The notes: generated from the sequence alone by a model not told the origin. Positions 17,913-27,429 are shown, counted from the first letter of the stretch. The stretch: 64,000 nucleotides of DNA from Phyllobacterium sophorae (GCF_003010965.1 NZ_PGGM01000020.1:1-64000), one strand, 5' to 3'. Numbers and translations are program-made.

Positions 17913-19394
17913 ATGAAACACGTTCGTCGTGCCGTTCTGATGGCCACTATCGGGCAATACATCAGCATCATCGTCAGCCTTGTCCTCATTGCAGTAATGT
18001 CCCGGTTGATGACGCCGGCCGAGATCGGTCTGTCGGTTATCGGGTTGAGTGTAACGACCATGGTTTTCTCACTGCGAGAGTTCGTTACCTCGGATTTCCT
18101 CATCCAGCTCGAAACAGTCGAACGCCAGGACGTTTGTACCGCACGAACAGTAATGCTTTGTTTCACGTCGTTTCTGGGATTGGTGCTTTTGCTGGCGTCG
18201 CCAACGCTAGCCAGGTTCTACGACAACGAAACACTTAAACTGTTCCTTTCGTTGACGATTGCGGCAGCCGTTATTGAGAGTCTGGCGGCGCCAAACCTGT
18301 CACTTATTCGTCGCGACATGGAATTCGGTACGGTTACGCTGATCGATACGGTGCGCATTCTTGTGAATGCACTGGCGACCGTAGGCTTTGCCGTATTCGA
18401 TCGGGGCGTCATGAGCTTTGCGATAGGTGCGCTCGTCTCGAGCATTGCGGCAACCGGGCTCGCATTAATGTCGCGCCGGTTGTGGTGGAGTTTTATTCCG
18501 TCTTTCAAGTCGATTCAGGCATTAACACAATTCGGGCGGTACAGGGGTGCGACAAGCGTTGTCGATCGCTTCTATGATGCCTTGCCAATGGTTATGCTCG
18601 GCAGCCTCATGTCTTCAGCTGCCGTGGGTCAATATAATCGCGGGGTCACGATTTCCAATCTTCCCGACAGATTGGTTCTTTCGTCGGTTTTTTCCGTGGC
18701 GTTTCCGGCATTGGCGGCGGGCGTGCGAGACAAGGTGGACATAAAGAAATCCTATTTGCGCGCGCTTAGCTTCATTACAGTGGTCTATTGGCCAGCTCTT
18801 CTGATGGTTTCGATTATCGCTGACCCCATCGTCCATGTCGTCCTTGGAAACGGGTGGAATGACGTTATTCCAATTGCGCGGTTGCTGACGCTTTCTTCCA
18901 TCTTCTTTTTCCCGGTTGTCCTGACTTACCCATTGCTGATTGCGCTGAATGCCAATCGATCGGCATTTGCTTTTAACATGCTGTCCCGGGTCGCTTCGGC
19001 GGTAATTCTCTTCATTGCTGCCTTTTTTGGCGTCTTTGCCATTGTTGCAAGCCAGTTCATCAGTCTGCCGCTGCAGATGGTATTGTGCTTCATCTTTGTT
19101 CGCCGGTACGTCAAGTTCGCATGGTGGGATTTATGCAAAGCGATCTTACCCAGTGCATATGTCAGCCTTGCAACCATTGCAGGCCCGTTGACAGTAGCAG
19201 TTTGTCTAGGTTTTCGCTTCGACTTCACCCTCGCGCAAACCGCGCTGGTTTGCTTCCTCGCCATCGTGGGCTGGCTGATAGGTTTAAAGGGAACACAGCA
19301 TCCATTTCTTGAAGAGATTAGCAGCGTCTTCATGGAAAGCGCCGGAGATATTCGAGCTTGGCGTCCATATTTCCTGAGAAGCGTTCAGCGGTGA
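17913..19394 (+). CDS. Oligosaccharide flippase (Wzx/MOP superfamily)
   Basis: An integral membrane protein of the polysaccharide-transport MOP superfamily, expected to flip lipid-linked repeat units across the inner membrane. Its 493 residues contain about 12-14 hydrophobic segments. The N-terminus (LMATIGQYISIIVSLVLIAV) and the early motif LMTPAEIGLSVIG match Wzx/O-antigen translocase-like proteins, and GSLMSSAAVGQYNRG is another typical loop. The start has AAGGAGGG nine bases upstream. It begins the forward-strand half of the cluster and is followed after 30 bases by a GT2 gene. With the Wzy-like protein at 22199 it points to Wzx/Wzy-dependent assembly. Confidence 0.92.
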   Translation: MKHVRRAVLMATIGQYISIIVSLVLIAVMSRLMTPAEIGLSVIGLSVTTMVFSLREFVTSDFLIQLETVERQDVCTARTVMLCFTSFLGLVLLLASPTLARFYDNETLKLFLSLTIAAAVIESLAAPNLSLIRRDMEFGTVTLIDTVRILVNALATVGFAVFDRGVMSFAIGALVSSIAATGLALMSRRLWWSFIPSFKSIQALTQFGRYRGATSVVDRFYDALPMVMLGSLMSSAAVGQYNRGVTISNLPDRLVLSSVFSVAFPALAAGVRDKVDIKKSYLRALSFITVVYWPALLMVSIIADPIVHVVLGNGWNDVIPIARLLTLSSIFFFPVVLTYPLLIALNANRSAFAFNMLSRVASAVILFIAAFFGVFAIVASQFISLPLQMVLCFIFVRRYVKFAWWDLCKAILPSAYVSLATIAGPLTVAVCLGFRFDFTLAQTALVCFLAIVGWLIGLKGTQHPFLEEISSVFMESAGDIRAWRPYFLRSVQR

Positions 19395-19424
19395 GCCGGT
19401 TGCGATCGAGGAAAGGATAGTTCA

Positions 19425-20405
19425 ATGGCGCGCGTGGACATCGCGATACCAAACTACAACTACGGCCGGTTTCTGCGCCATTGCGTCGCAAGCGTGCAGA
19501 ACCAGGACATCGACGGCATGCGGATTCTCATCATCGACAATGCCTCAACCGATGACAGTGTCGAAATTGCCCGTGAGATCGCAGCCGCGGACTCTCGAGT
19601 TGAACTTCTTCTCCGCCCGAAAAATCTCGGCCCTCACGCATCGTTCAATGCAGCAATCGACTGGGCGCAATCTGATTATTTTACGATACTGTGCTCAGAC
19701 GACTATCTGCCGGCCGGTTCGCTGCGCGCTGCCCTCTCATCGCTCGACCGGCATCCCGACGCGAACCTGGTGTTTGGCCACACGGTCTTCGTCCAGGGCG
19801 AAGAAGCGCCAACTCTCCCGAGCGGGTTGACAGGGGCTGAACAATATATGGCCGGCGACGCGTTTCTGCGCTGTTTCTGCAGTACCGGGCGCAGCCCAAT
19901 CGATGGTCCGATGGCGGTGGTGAGAACGGAAGCGCAAAAGCGGCTTGGTTACTACAGACCGGATCTGCCACACACGGACGACATGGAGATGTGGATGAGG
20001 TTTGGAGCGATTGGAGCTGTCGTCAGGCTTGACGGTGTCCAATCGATCGTCCGCATTCATGGAGCCAATCAATCGGCCGTGCTGAAGAATGTGCACCATT
20101 GGAACATTGAATCGCAGGCGGCATTTGAAGCATTCTTCGAAGCTTACGGGGCGTCCTTGCGTGACGCGGATGAATTGCTCCGCAAAGCCAGGCGAAGTTT
20201 GAGTGACCGCGCCTATTGGTGCGCTGTTTCGCATCTGTTGCGTGGTGACCCGGGCGTGCGTGATTTGATCGGCTACGCAGTCCGGCTTCATCCGATGAGC
20301 GCTATACTTCCACCGTTAGGCTACCTTTGGCGCCGGCCTGACGCCATTAGCCGCCTCAGGTCGCTTGTCGGCATGGCCCGGGTTGATCCGGCACAATCTG
20401 CCTGA
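19425..20405 (+). CDS. Glycosyltransferase family 2
   Basis: A GT-A fold sugar transferase. It starts VDIAIPNYNYGRFL, has DNASTDDSV and the metal-binding acidic motif SDDY (FTILCSDDYLPAG), then HTDDMEMWMRFG, the usual order for GT2. At 326 residues the fold is complete, with an extra C-terminal helical stretch. It lies 30 bases after the flippase gene with GAAAGGA near the start, so probably in one operon. It likely adds one sugar of the repeat unit; donor and linkage are unknown. Confidence 0.93.
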   Translation: MARVDIAIPNYNYGRFLRHCVASVQNQDIDGMRILIIDNASTDDSVEIAREIAAADSRVELLLRPKNLGPHASFNAAIDWAQSDYFTILCSDDYLPAGSLRAALSSLDRHPDANLVFGHTVFVQGEEAPTLPSGLTGAEQYMAGDAFLRCFCSTGRSPIDGPMAVVRTEAQKRLGYYRPDLPHTDDMEMWMRFGAIGAVVRLDGVQSIVRIHGANQSAVLKNVHHWNIESQAAFEAFFEAYGASLRDADELLRKARRSLSDRAYWCAVSHLLRGDPGVRDLIGYAVRLHPMSAILPPLGYLWRRPDAISRLRSLVGMARVDPAQSA

Positions 20406-20676
20406 GGCCCGCCGCGCGACCTGTTCCAGCCAGCGATGCAAACTGGCTGTTCATTCTGGAAGCAAGTTTTTGATTCTGCGCACGATTGTTGGACGATACA
20501 TCAGCCTCCCTCTTCTGGGGCAGTAGTACCCAACTGATGTTATCGGATATGGGAGACGCGCCGGTCTCATTAGTTTGGCGGCTAGGTTTCCCGCTTTGGT
20601 AGTAGTCCAGTATACATGAAGCTAATTATCATTCGAACGAATATCAGTGCTTAATATAGCCAAGGATGGCGATACT

Positions 20677-20991
20677 ATGTGGACCGGAACGCCGATGATC
20701 GACGACGAACAAATACGGATTGAACTTATGGCCACACAATTCTGGCTGCGCGCGCTCTTCATGCATGTGGCGACCGGCACGCCGCCCAGTTCGTTTTCCG
20801 TCCAGGAGTATCTCACTGAACTCAAGAACTCGGCACCGCAGGACAGCGGGAGCGGCCTGTCCCCGGCAGATTGGGACACGGAGCATTTGCTTCACTATCC
20901 ATGTTATGAGCGAGTAGGGTTGCAGATCATGGAAACGCTTCAAAGCCTGGAGCGGAAGCTGGCACCTTTCGCTACGCATGGAAGGCACTGA
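20677..20991 (+). CDS. Small hypothetical protein
   Basis: I do not recognise this family. The preferred ATG 20677 gives 104 residues and has AAGGATGG about eight bases upstream. A GTG at 20647 and an ATG at 20695 are alternatives. The protein is acidic and soluble-looking, with a possible amphipathic helix (IRIELMATQFWLRALFMHVA) and a second helix near the C-terminus (VGLQIMETLQSLERKLAPF); no signal peptide or membrane span. Its last 14 bases overlap the FAD oxidoreductase gene, which suggests coupling and a real gene. Function unknown. Confidence 0.55.
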   Translation: MWTGTPMIDDEQIRIELMATQFWLRALFMHVATGTPPSSFSVQEYLTELKNSAPQDSGSGLSPADWDTEHLLHYPCYERVGLQIMETLQSLERKLAPFATHGRH

Positions 20992-22111
20992 AAAATTGGA
21001 GCGTGTGGACTGTCTTATTGCAGGTGGTGGCGTCATCGGCTTGGCGATCGCCCGTGAGTTCTCACTGAGGGGCATCGAAACGCTCATCGTCGAAGCGGCC
21101 GAAACCTTCGGCACCGGCATAAGTTCCCGCAACTCCGAAGTGATCCACGCTGGGATATACTATCCGAAAGGGAGCCTGAAAGCACGGCTGTGCGTTGAGG
21201 GCAGGGATGCGCTCTACGCCTTTGCCGAGAGCCATGGCATCGCGCATTCGAGATGCGGCAAGTTGATCGTTGCAACCAATGATAGCCAGATCGGAACCCT
21301 AGGCACCATCGCCGCCCGCGCGAGTGCCAATGGTATCGATAATCTTCAACTTCTGTCGGAACTTGAGGCGAAGAGACGGGAGCCTGAGCTTACTTGCACT
21401 GCAGCTCTTTTTTCCCCGGCTACCGGCATCATTGACAGTCACGGGCTCATGCTTGCGCTCCTCGGCGATGCAGAAAGTCATGGGGCTGCAATAGCCTATC
21501 GTACGAGAGTCGCCGGTGGTGAAGTCAACGAAGATGGTTTTCGGGTTGAAACAATTGAAGGCGATAGCGCGCAACTGTTCGAGATACAGGCATCAATTTT
21601 CATCAATGCCTGCGGTCTTGAAGCGCCTGCCCTGGGGTCCGCCATCGCGGGGCTGCCGGATAGGTTTATCCCGCGCAGGCGTTACGCCAAGGGCAATTAT
21701 TTTGCCGCTGCGGGAAAGTCCCCATTTACGCACCTTGTTTACCCGGTCCCGGAAGAGGGAGGGCTGGGGGTCCACCTCACACTTGATCTTGCCGGCCGGA
21801 TGCGTTTTGGCCCTGACGTCGAATGGGTGGAGGATATCGAATACTCTGTCGATCCGCTGCGCGCATTGCGGTTCTATGACGAAATACGAAAATATTGGCC
21901 CGACCTGCCGGATGGTGCGTTGCAGCCCGCATATTGCGGCATTCGTCCCAAACTCATGATCGGCGGCGAGCCCGCCGCAGATTTCGTCATCGAGGGTCCG
22001 TCAGCCCATGGGATCGGAGGCCTGGTCAACCTTTTCGGTATCGAAAGCCCCGGCCTGACATCCTGCCTCGCCATCGCAAAGCATGTGGCGGATCTCGTGC
22101 GACCCAAGTGA
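20978..22111 (+). CDS. FAD-dependent oxidoreductase (LhgO/DAO-like)
   Basis: A flavoprotein of the DAO family, closest by eye to L-2-hydroxyglutarate dehydrogenase LhgO and related hydroxyacid oxidases. The FAD motif CLIAGGGVIGLAIAREF is near the N-terminus, followed by SSRNSEVIHAGIYYP, which is very typical of the LhgO group. The C-terminal part has PAYCGIRPKL and HGIGGLVNLFGIESPGLT, also family-like. A length of 377 residues is slightly short but complete. It sits among polysaccharide genes with a Wzy-like gene after it, so it might act on an unusual sugar acid; a housekeeping role on 2-hydroxyglutarate is the other option. Confidence 0.85.
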   Translation: MEGTEKLERVDCLIAGGGVIGLAIAREFSLRGIETLIVEAAETFGTGISSRNSEVIHAGIYYPKGSLKARLCVEGRDALYAFAESHGIAHSRCGKLIVATNDSQIGTLGTIAARASANGIDNLQLLSELEAKRREPELTCTAALFSPATGIIDSHGLMLALLGDAESHGAAIAYRTRVAGGEVNEDGFRVETIEGDSAQLFEIQASIFINACGLEAPALGSAIAGLPDRFIPRRRYAKGNYFAAAGKSPFTHLVYPVPEEGGLGVHLTLDLAGRMRFGPDVEWVEDIEYSVDPLRALRFYDEIRKYWPDLPDGALQPAYCGIRPKLMIGGEPAADFVIEGPSAHGIGGLVNLFGIESPGLTSCLAIAKHVADLVRPK

Positions 22112-22198
22112 CGCGGGTGCGTTACGCCTTTTAGCCAGATTGCTTTTATCCCTGCCCTCCTGTTGACTTGGTATATAGAGTTTAGAGTGGCACTCATC

Positions 22199-23461
22199 AT
22201 GGTCTGGTTATTAATCTGGTTACTGACGATACTTAGTTTCACGATGTTAATTCACGGGTTACTTGTACCCGGCCGATTCTATCACTACCCCTTCTTTGCC
22301 GCTGGTATTTTCATCAGCTTTATCCTGCCGCAATTGCCAGGATTGGCCAACAGCCGCTTCGTCCAGGACGAGGCGCTGGTCAAGACGCTGGTGTTCTCCT
22401 GTCTCTGTCTTGCAATGTGTGGCGTGGGGTGGAGCGTAGGAACGCGGCCGAAGATCGTCAAAGACATCATGTTCAGTGAGGATCGCCTCTTGAAGGCGGC
22501 CGCGGTCCTCTCTTTGGTCGGTGCATACTTTTTCTACAAGTTTGGACACCTTCCTGATGAATTGCGCTTGCGCGGCCAATTGTCCGGCCTGCCGGTGGCC
22601 TATCTCTTCTTTGCCAAGTTACTTACATACGGCCTCGCATTGGCGCTGATTTGCTATGCGCGGCGCGGTTCGAGAATAGCGCTCCTCATCATAATATTCG
22701 ACGCAACGTTCTATCTCGAGAGAATTGTAATCGCCGGCCGTCGCGCGGAAACCGCTGAATTCTGTTTGCTGATCGCACTCGCCTTCTGGTTTCAAAGACG
22801 CTGGGCCGTCCCCCGTATTGCTGTTGTAGGGGGGCTCGTACTCAGTGTCGTCGGGATGTTGGGGGCCGGAGAGTACCGGGCGGCGACCTATTATGGCGAA
22901 ACGCGCGACTGGAGCGCAGTGGTGAACATCGATCTTGAGAAAAACTGGAATCGGATGCTGAAGGAAGGCGGTGACGAGGTACACAACGCAGTGAGCTCGA
23001 TTCAGTTCCTCGATGAAAGCCACCAATTCAATTACGGAATAGAGCACTGGAACGATCTGGTCTTCACCTTTGTGCCCGCACAACTCGTGGGCCAAGATAT
23101 CAAGAGTGCCCTGATTATTCCGCCGTTAAACTCAATTCACAGCAAGTATTACACTCCTGGCGTCGGAGAAACGTCCACCGGCATGGCCGATGCTTTTTCC
23201 TCATTCTGGTATTTTGGCTGCGTAAAGTTCTTCTTGGTGGCGTTCGCCATGGGCCGGTTCTATTCAAACGCCATAAAAGGGAACACGCTATTCCAGATCG
23301 TTTATATGTTATCGGCGGTGCCCTCCATCCTCGTTATCACTCATTTTACCAACGAGATCGTCATTGCCTGGGTGCATATGGCTGCGTTCCTCGTCCCCGC
23401 GCTCTATTATGCAAGAGCGCGAAACTATCCCGTGGGCAATGCAGCTTTCAGCACGGCATGA
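22199..23461 (+). CDS. O-antigen/oligosaccharide polymerase (Wzy-like)
   Basis: An integral membrane protein with roughly 10-12 hydrophobic segments and one large periplasmic loop (about residues 230-330) containing ETSTGMADAFSSFWYFG. This layout and the motif fit the oligosaccharide repeat unit polymerase group. It is the best candidate for polymerising the repeat units flipped by the Wzx-type protein. I prefer ATG 22199 (MVWLLIWLLT); the frame is open from a TTG at 22163. Sequence conservation in Wzy proteins is low, so the call rests on topology, one motif and context. Confidence 0.78.
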   Translation: MVWLLIWLLTILSFTMLIHGLLVPGRFYHYPFFAAGIFISFILPQLPGLANSRFVQDEALVKTLVFSCLCLAMCGVGWSVGTRPKIVKDIMFSEDRLLKAAAVLSLVGAYFFYKFGHLPDELRLRGQLSGLPVAYLFFAKLLTYGLALALICYARRGSRIALLIIIFDATFYLERIVIAGRRAETAEFCLLIALAFWFQRRWAVPRIAVVGGLVLSVVGMLGAGEYRAATYYGETRDWSAVVNIDLEKNWNRMLKEGGDEVHNAVSSIQFLDESHQFNYGIEHWNDLVFTFVPAQLVGQDIKSALIIPPLNSIHSKYYTPGVGETSTGMADAFSSFWYFGCVKFFLVAFAMGRFYSNAIKGNTLFQIVYMLSAVPSILVITHFTNEIVIAWVHMAAFLVPALYYARARNYPVGNAAFSTA

Positions 23462-23683
23462 CCGCCAGACGCAGTGCCGTTCGAGCGATAGAATCGCTAA
23501 CGTCTTGTTGAGGCAGGCGCGCCGGCAATCAAAATTGCCGGCCTAGTCCGATCGTTGTGTATCTACATCCCTTGAGTGACCAACTAGCCCAGATAGGTGG
23601 CTCGCGCTCAATGCGGCTACTCTCTACTATCTCCACCGGAAAGATTTTTTGAAATCGATGCAGCTAAAGGGGGTAGCGACGCG

Positions 23684-24364
23684 ATGGGCGAGACCGCAGG
23701 TGAATTTCCGGAAGCCAGGAATGCCCACTATAATGAGCATTACTTTTCTTTTATCAATGACTCCTCAATATACTCCTCGGTGATAGACCGATTCAAATTT
23801 GAAAATGAAGTCAGGCCGACCGACAAGCTGATCGACTTTGGCTGTGGCGGTGGTTACATGCTCTCAGCCTTGCAGGCGGCGGAGAAAATTGGCGTTGAGG
23901 TCAATGAGGTCGCAGCCGACGCTGCACGTAAAAGCGGGCTCACGATCGTCCCCGCTCTTGAAGAAGTCGAGGATGATTGGGCCGACGTCATCATTTCCCA
24001 TCACGCGCTCGAGCATGTGGACGATCCACTTGCAGTGATCCGGCTCATGCGGGCCAAGGTAAAGCCCGGTGGCAAGATCGTCATCGTTACTCCCGATGAG
24101 TCCTTCAAAATGCGCTACCGCGAAAATGATCCCAATTTCCATCTCTTTACGTGGTCGCCGAGTAACCTCGGCAATTTACTTAAGAGAGCCGGATTTGTCG
24201 GTATTCGCTCTGATGCCGTTCACCATCGTTGGCCACCCTACTGGTGGATCATCGGTGGTGTTCTGGGTCCGAAGCTCATGCACTACGCGTGCGTTGTTCA
24301 TGGGCGTCTGCGTACAGGGATCAGCCAAGTCAAGGCGGTCGGCTACAGGCCTAACGCGATGTAA
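23684..24364 (+). CDS. Class I SAM-dependent methyltransferase
   Basis: A Rossmann-fold methyltransferase. Motif I is LIDFGCGGGYMLSAL, followed by the acidic motif IGVEVNEVAA, then ISHHALEHVDDPLAVIRLM and the KPGGKIVIVTP strand, as in Methyltransf_11/23 proteins. ATG 23684 has GGGGG about nine bases upstream and gives 226 residues; a GTG at 23597 would add 29 residues. It could O-methylate a sugar of the repeat unit. The GMC oxidoreductase gene starts 49 bases downstream on the same strand. Confidence 0.85.
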   Translation: MGETAGEFPEARNAHYNEHYFSFINDSSIYSSVIDRFKFENEVRPTDKLIDFGCGGGYMLSALQAAEKIGVEVNEVAADAARKSGLTIVPALEEVEDDWADVIISHHALEHVDDPLAVIRLMRAKVKPGGKIVIVTPDESFKMRYRENDPNFHLFTWSPSNLGNLLKRAGFVGIRSDAVHHRWPPYWWIIGGVLGPKLMHYACVVHGRLRTGISQVKAVGYRPNAM

Positions 24365-24413
24365 CAAAGGAACCATCGATCCAGGATCGGGCGGGTTGGG
24401 AAGAGTGGTGCTG

Positions 24414-26060
24414 ATGTTCGTCGACAACGTCAATGACATTTTTGACAAAATACACCACATCTGTGTTGTCGGATCGGGGCCGGTTGGCCTCGTTACCGCG
24501 CTTGAACTTGCAAGTCTTGGCCAAGCCGTGACATTGCTTGAATCGGGCCTGCTGGGACCCGATGCCAATATTCAAGCTCTTTCCGAGGCTTTCCTCGTGG
24601 ATCCTCAACGCAACAGGGACATGGCCCTGGCAGTTCAAAGAAGTTTTGGCGGCACGTCGAACCTCTGGGGCGCCGGTTGTGTCCCCCTTGATCCGGTCGA
24701 TTTCGCTCGCCGGCCGATCACCGCGGACGCGGCATGGCCACTCTCCTACGAGGAATTCGCGGCACATCTCAAGACGGCCTGCCAATATGCCAATTGCGGG
24801 ACGAGCTTCGAAGAGCCGGTTACAGGGATTGGCACGGCCGATGACAGGTTTAGCGCCCATACGCTAATCCGCTATGCCCAGCCGCCAAGCTTCGGCAAGG
24901 CCTATCGAAGCACAATCGCCAAATCACCGTTAATTACCGCTTGTCTCGGTGCGAGCGTCACGGGCCTGTGTTTTGCGGAGGGTGGGGGGCTTGCGGGTGT
25001 CGAGGTGCGCTCTGCGGGTGGTGGAAGTGGTGTGTTGCGAGCTCGTATTTTCGTGCTTGCGTGCGGCGGTGTGGAAACCACGCGCCTCCTCCTCGCCGCG
25101 CAGGCCGAATCGCCTGCCCGTTTTGGGGGAGAAGGCGGACCGCTTGGACGATACTATATGGGACATCTTTCAGGTGATATCGCCGACATTCGTCTCAACC
25201 ACGCCGGTCTCGACAAGGGTTTCGACTTTTTTCGCGCGCCTGACGGCGCCTATGGCCGCAGGCGCCTGACAGCGAGCGGTGCGTTTCAGACAAAAGAGAA
25301 TCTCACAAATATCTCGTTCTGGCCCAAACTTCCGGCCATGTCCGACCCCAGCCATCGCGATCCCATACTGTCACTTGCATATCTCGCACTTTCCTTCCCG
25401 CCGCTGGGGCGCGCGCTGATGAGTGAATCGTTGAGGCGCATCAATGTGGGGGAAGGGACGGATAGACTTGCTCATATGCTCAATGTATTGCGCGGCATCC
25501 CAGCTATCACGCGGTTCCTCCCGGCGTTTGTTCATCGAAGGATGTTGTCCAAGCGGCGTTTGCCCGGACTGCATATGTGCAACGGTGCACGTCGGTATCC
25601 CTTGCATTACCACGCGGAGCACCTGCCCAACGCCAATTCGCGCGTCTACCTCTCCAAGGATCGCGATGCGCTGGGTCTGCGAAAAGTAGCTCTTGACCTG
25701 CGTTTCAGCAGCGCGGATGCGCAGGCGGTCGTCAGGACGCATCAGCACCTCGGCGACTGGCTAAAAGGTACTGGTCTGGGCGAATTGATCTGGCACGATA
25801 CTCCCGCCCAGACCGAGGCAAAGGTTTTGGAGTTCGCCGGTGACGGAGTGCACCAAATCGGAACGGCGCGAATGGCGGCAAGTGCGAGGGAAGGCGTGGT
25901 TGACAGAAACTGCCGTGTATTCGGTTGCGATAACCTTTTTCTTGCCGGCAGCGCAGTCTTTCCTACCTCGGGTCAGGCAAATCCAACATTGAGTGCAATT
26001 GCACTCGCGGTCCGTCTCGCCCGGCAAATTGCGGTTGAGGCAGCCACGCACACAGCCTAG
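24414..26060 (+). CDS. GMC-family FAD oxidoreductase
   Basis: A glucose-methanol-choline type flavoprotein that oxidises an alcohol or sugar hydroxyl. The N-terminal FAD motif VVGSGPVGLVTALELASLG, the SFGGTSNLWGAGC segment, and the C-terminal HQIGTARM and LFLAGSAVFPTSGQANPTL motifs identify the family. The frame remains open to 24069, but that part overlaps the methyltransferase gene in another frame; ATG 24414 (548 residues) fits the family start. It converges on the aldo/keto reductase gene with four bases between. The context suggests an oxidation step on a sugar or lipid precursor. The substrate is unknown. Confidence 0.88.
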   Translation: MFVDNVNDIFDKIHHICVVGSGPVGLVTALELASLGQAVTLLESGLLGPDANIQALSEAFLVDPQRNRDMALAVQRSFGGTSNLWGAGCVPLDPVDFARRPITADAAWPLSYEEFAAHLKTACQYANCGTSFEEPVTGIGTADDRFSAHTLIRYAQPPSFGKAYRSTIAKSPLITACLGASVTGLCFAEGGGLAGVEVRSAGGGSGVLRARIFVLACGGVETTRLLLAAQAESPARFGGEGGPLGRYYMGHLSGDIADIRLNHAGLDKGFDFFRAPDGAYGRRRLTASGAFQTKENLTNISFWPKLPAMSDPSHRDPILSLAYLALSFPPLGRALMSESLRRINVGEGTDRLAHMLNVLRGIPAITRFLPAFVHRRMLSKRRLPGLHMCNGARRYPLHYHAEHLPNANSRVYLSKDRDALGLRKVALDLRFSSADAQAVVRTHQHLGDWLKGTGLGELIWHDTPAQTEAKVLEFAGDGVHQIGTARMAASAREGVVDRNCRVFGCDNLFLAGSAVFPTSGQANPTLSAIALAVRLARQIAVEAATHTA

Positions 26061-26064
26061 ACGT

Positions 26065-26886
26065 TCAAATAAAGATCCCTTCGGCGGCGCGGCCGAGCCG
26101 AGCTATCTCCGAACTACGGTTGCTCGCAAGAATCGGCATGGTTTCAGGGTAACTTTGGGAAAACCACCGCAGAACGTTCCCGTAATCAAGACGATCACGC
26201 GCTTCGCCATGTCTGGAAAGATATCTGATCAAGCCAAAAGATGAAGTAGGAACGCCTGCCGGTATCGCTTGCACAAGTGATGCTGATTGGTCCGAAAGCT
26301 CGAACTGGACAATATCTCCGAGGAATCCCTGTTGGCTATTGCTCAAGAGCTGCTCCGTGCGAGCGGAGACGCCATAGAATCTAACTTTGCCGTCCTGTTT
26401 TAATCGGTCGAGCGTTTCGATCACCAGAGGCAGTTTATCGAAGTCTGCCCTATCTCGAGGTTCATGAAAAAACAGGAAATCGATGTAGTCTGTTCGCAAC
26501 CTCCTAAGCGAATTTTCAACACCGGTAACTGCGGCAGCGGGTGAAAAATCCCGCTGTGCGTATTCACAGCCGTAGGTTCGTGAAAATGATTTCCGCAACG
26601 CCTTCGTGATAAAATAAAGCGACGTGTTGCGCGCGCCGAGGTCTGACGTGTTGATACCGAATTTGGTCGCAAGCGTTACCGAGTGTCGCTTCCCTTCCAG
26701 AATGCGACCCGCTTCTGCTTCGCATAGGCCATCGCCATAGGCGGCCGCGAGGTCAAAGTGAGCGAAACCCGCATCAAGCGCCCCAAGGACAATCTCCGTC
26801 CGTGTCGAGCGGGAAATGACGTGGTGCAGCTTGCCTAATCCAAAACCAATCCGGCGCCTGCAAAGGTTCGCTTGGTCCATTGCCAT
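26065..26886 (-). CDS. Aldo/keto reductase
   Basis: A TIM-barrel NAD(P)H-dependent aldo/keto reductase. The catalytic tetrad is readable: Asp45 and Tyr50 in HFDLAAAYGDG, Lys75 in ATKFG, and His141 in FLFFHEP. The barrel appears shortened at the C-terminal side (273 residues, ending RSSEIARLGRAAEGIFI). The start is ATG 26886 or ATG 26880. It is convergent with the GMC gene, so it is transcribed separately. A sugar or keto-sugar reductase role fits the neighbourhood. Confidence 0.88.
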   Translation of the reverse strand: MAMDQANLCRRRIGFGLGKLHHVISRSTRTEIVLGALDAGFAHFDLAAAYGDGLCEAEAGRILEGKRHSVTLATKFGINTSDLGARNTSLYFITKALRKSFSRTYGCEYAQRDFSPAAAVTGVENSLRRLRTDYIDFLFFHEPRDRADFDKLPLVIETLDRLKQDGKVRFYGVSARTEQLLSNSQQGFLGDIVQFELSDQSASLVQAIPAGVPTSSFGLIRYLSRHGEARDRLDYGNVLRWFSQSYPETMPILASNRSSEIARLGRAAEGIFI

Positions 26887-27026
26887 TTTTACCTGAGTTG
26901 GCAGGGACTTCCGATCTTGTCACCATTGATGATCCACGCAAAGCTATCCGATCGGATGAGCCAGAGTCGACCTCGGGCGGCATGTCCCACGCGATCTGGC
27001 TATCGAAAAATTTGGAGCAGAAAGTT

Positions 27027-27100
27027 TGGCTGGGGAACCTGGATTCGAACCAGGACTAACGGAGTCAGAGTCCGTGGGTCTACCGTTAACCTATTCCCCA
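27027..27100 (-). tRNA. tRNA-Gln (anticodon CUG)
   Basis: The complement strand folds as a complete tRNA with a 7-bp acceptor stem (TGGGGAA pairing with TTCCCCA), D-arm, anticodon stem with loop CTCTGAC (anticodon CUG, reading CAG), a GGTTCGAATCC T-arm and an encoded CCA end at 27027-27029. This is tRNA-Gln, needed for all protein synthesis. Confidence 0.95.
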
Positions 27101-27429
27101 ACAGCCGCCCGCGAGGGACGGCGGTAATGGCCGGTGCGGGTCGTCATATAGTTGAATTCTTCCAGGAAGCAAACCCCTGATCGCATGTTTTTGGCAATTG
27201 TTTCGTATTTCGCCGGGGGAGTGGAGTGCGTGCCCGCGGCCCAAATCTGGACGCCTGCTCGAACAGTCCAAGAACGCCTTCGTAAACGAGTGGTCTTCCT
27301 CGTGACGCTTCCAGCTTGCGTTCATTCGGTGGCTTTGGCCAGCGGGGTCACTTTTGAGCTATTTATGACTAAAAAAAACTGTATTCCGGTAGGATAGCCC
27401 ACGCGCTAAATGATTCCTCAGTAAGGATT
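27101..27429. other. Intergenic region between tRNA-Gln and GT2 gene
   Basis: These 329 bases carry the probable tRNA promoter at 27145-27173 and the leader of the GT2 gene. The last 70 bases are AT-rich. I see no other gene or repeat. Confidence 0.6.
27145..27173 (-). promoter_or_regulatory. Candidate promoter of tRNA-Gln
   Basis: On the reverse strand a TTTGCT -35 and a TATATG -10 are 17 bases apart, about 45 bases upstream of the tRNA 5' end. The -10 is good and the -35 is partial. Confidence 0.45.

Noticed and set aside
24069..24413. Upstream extension of the GMC oxidoreductase frame
   Set aside because: It overlaps the methyltransferase gene in another frame and has no family resemblance.
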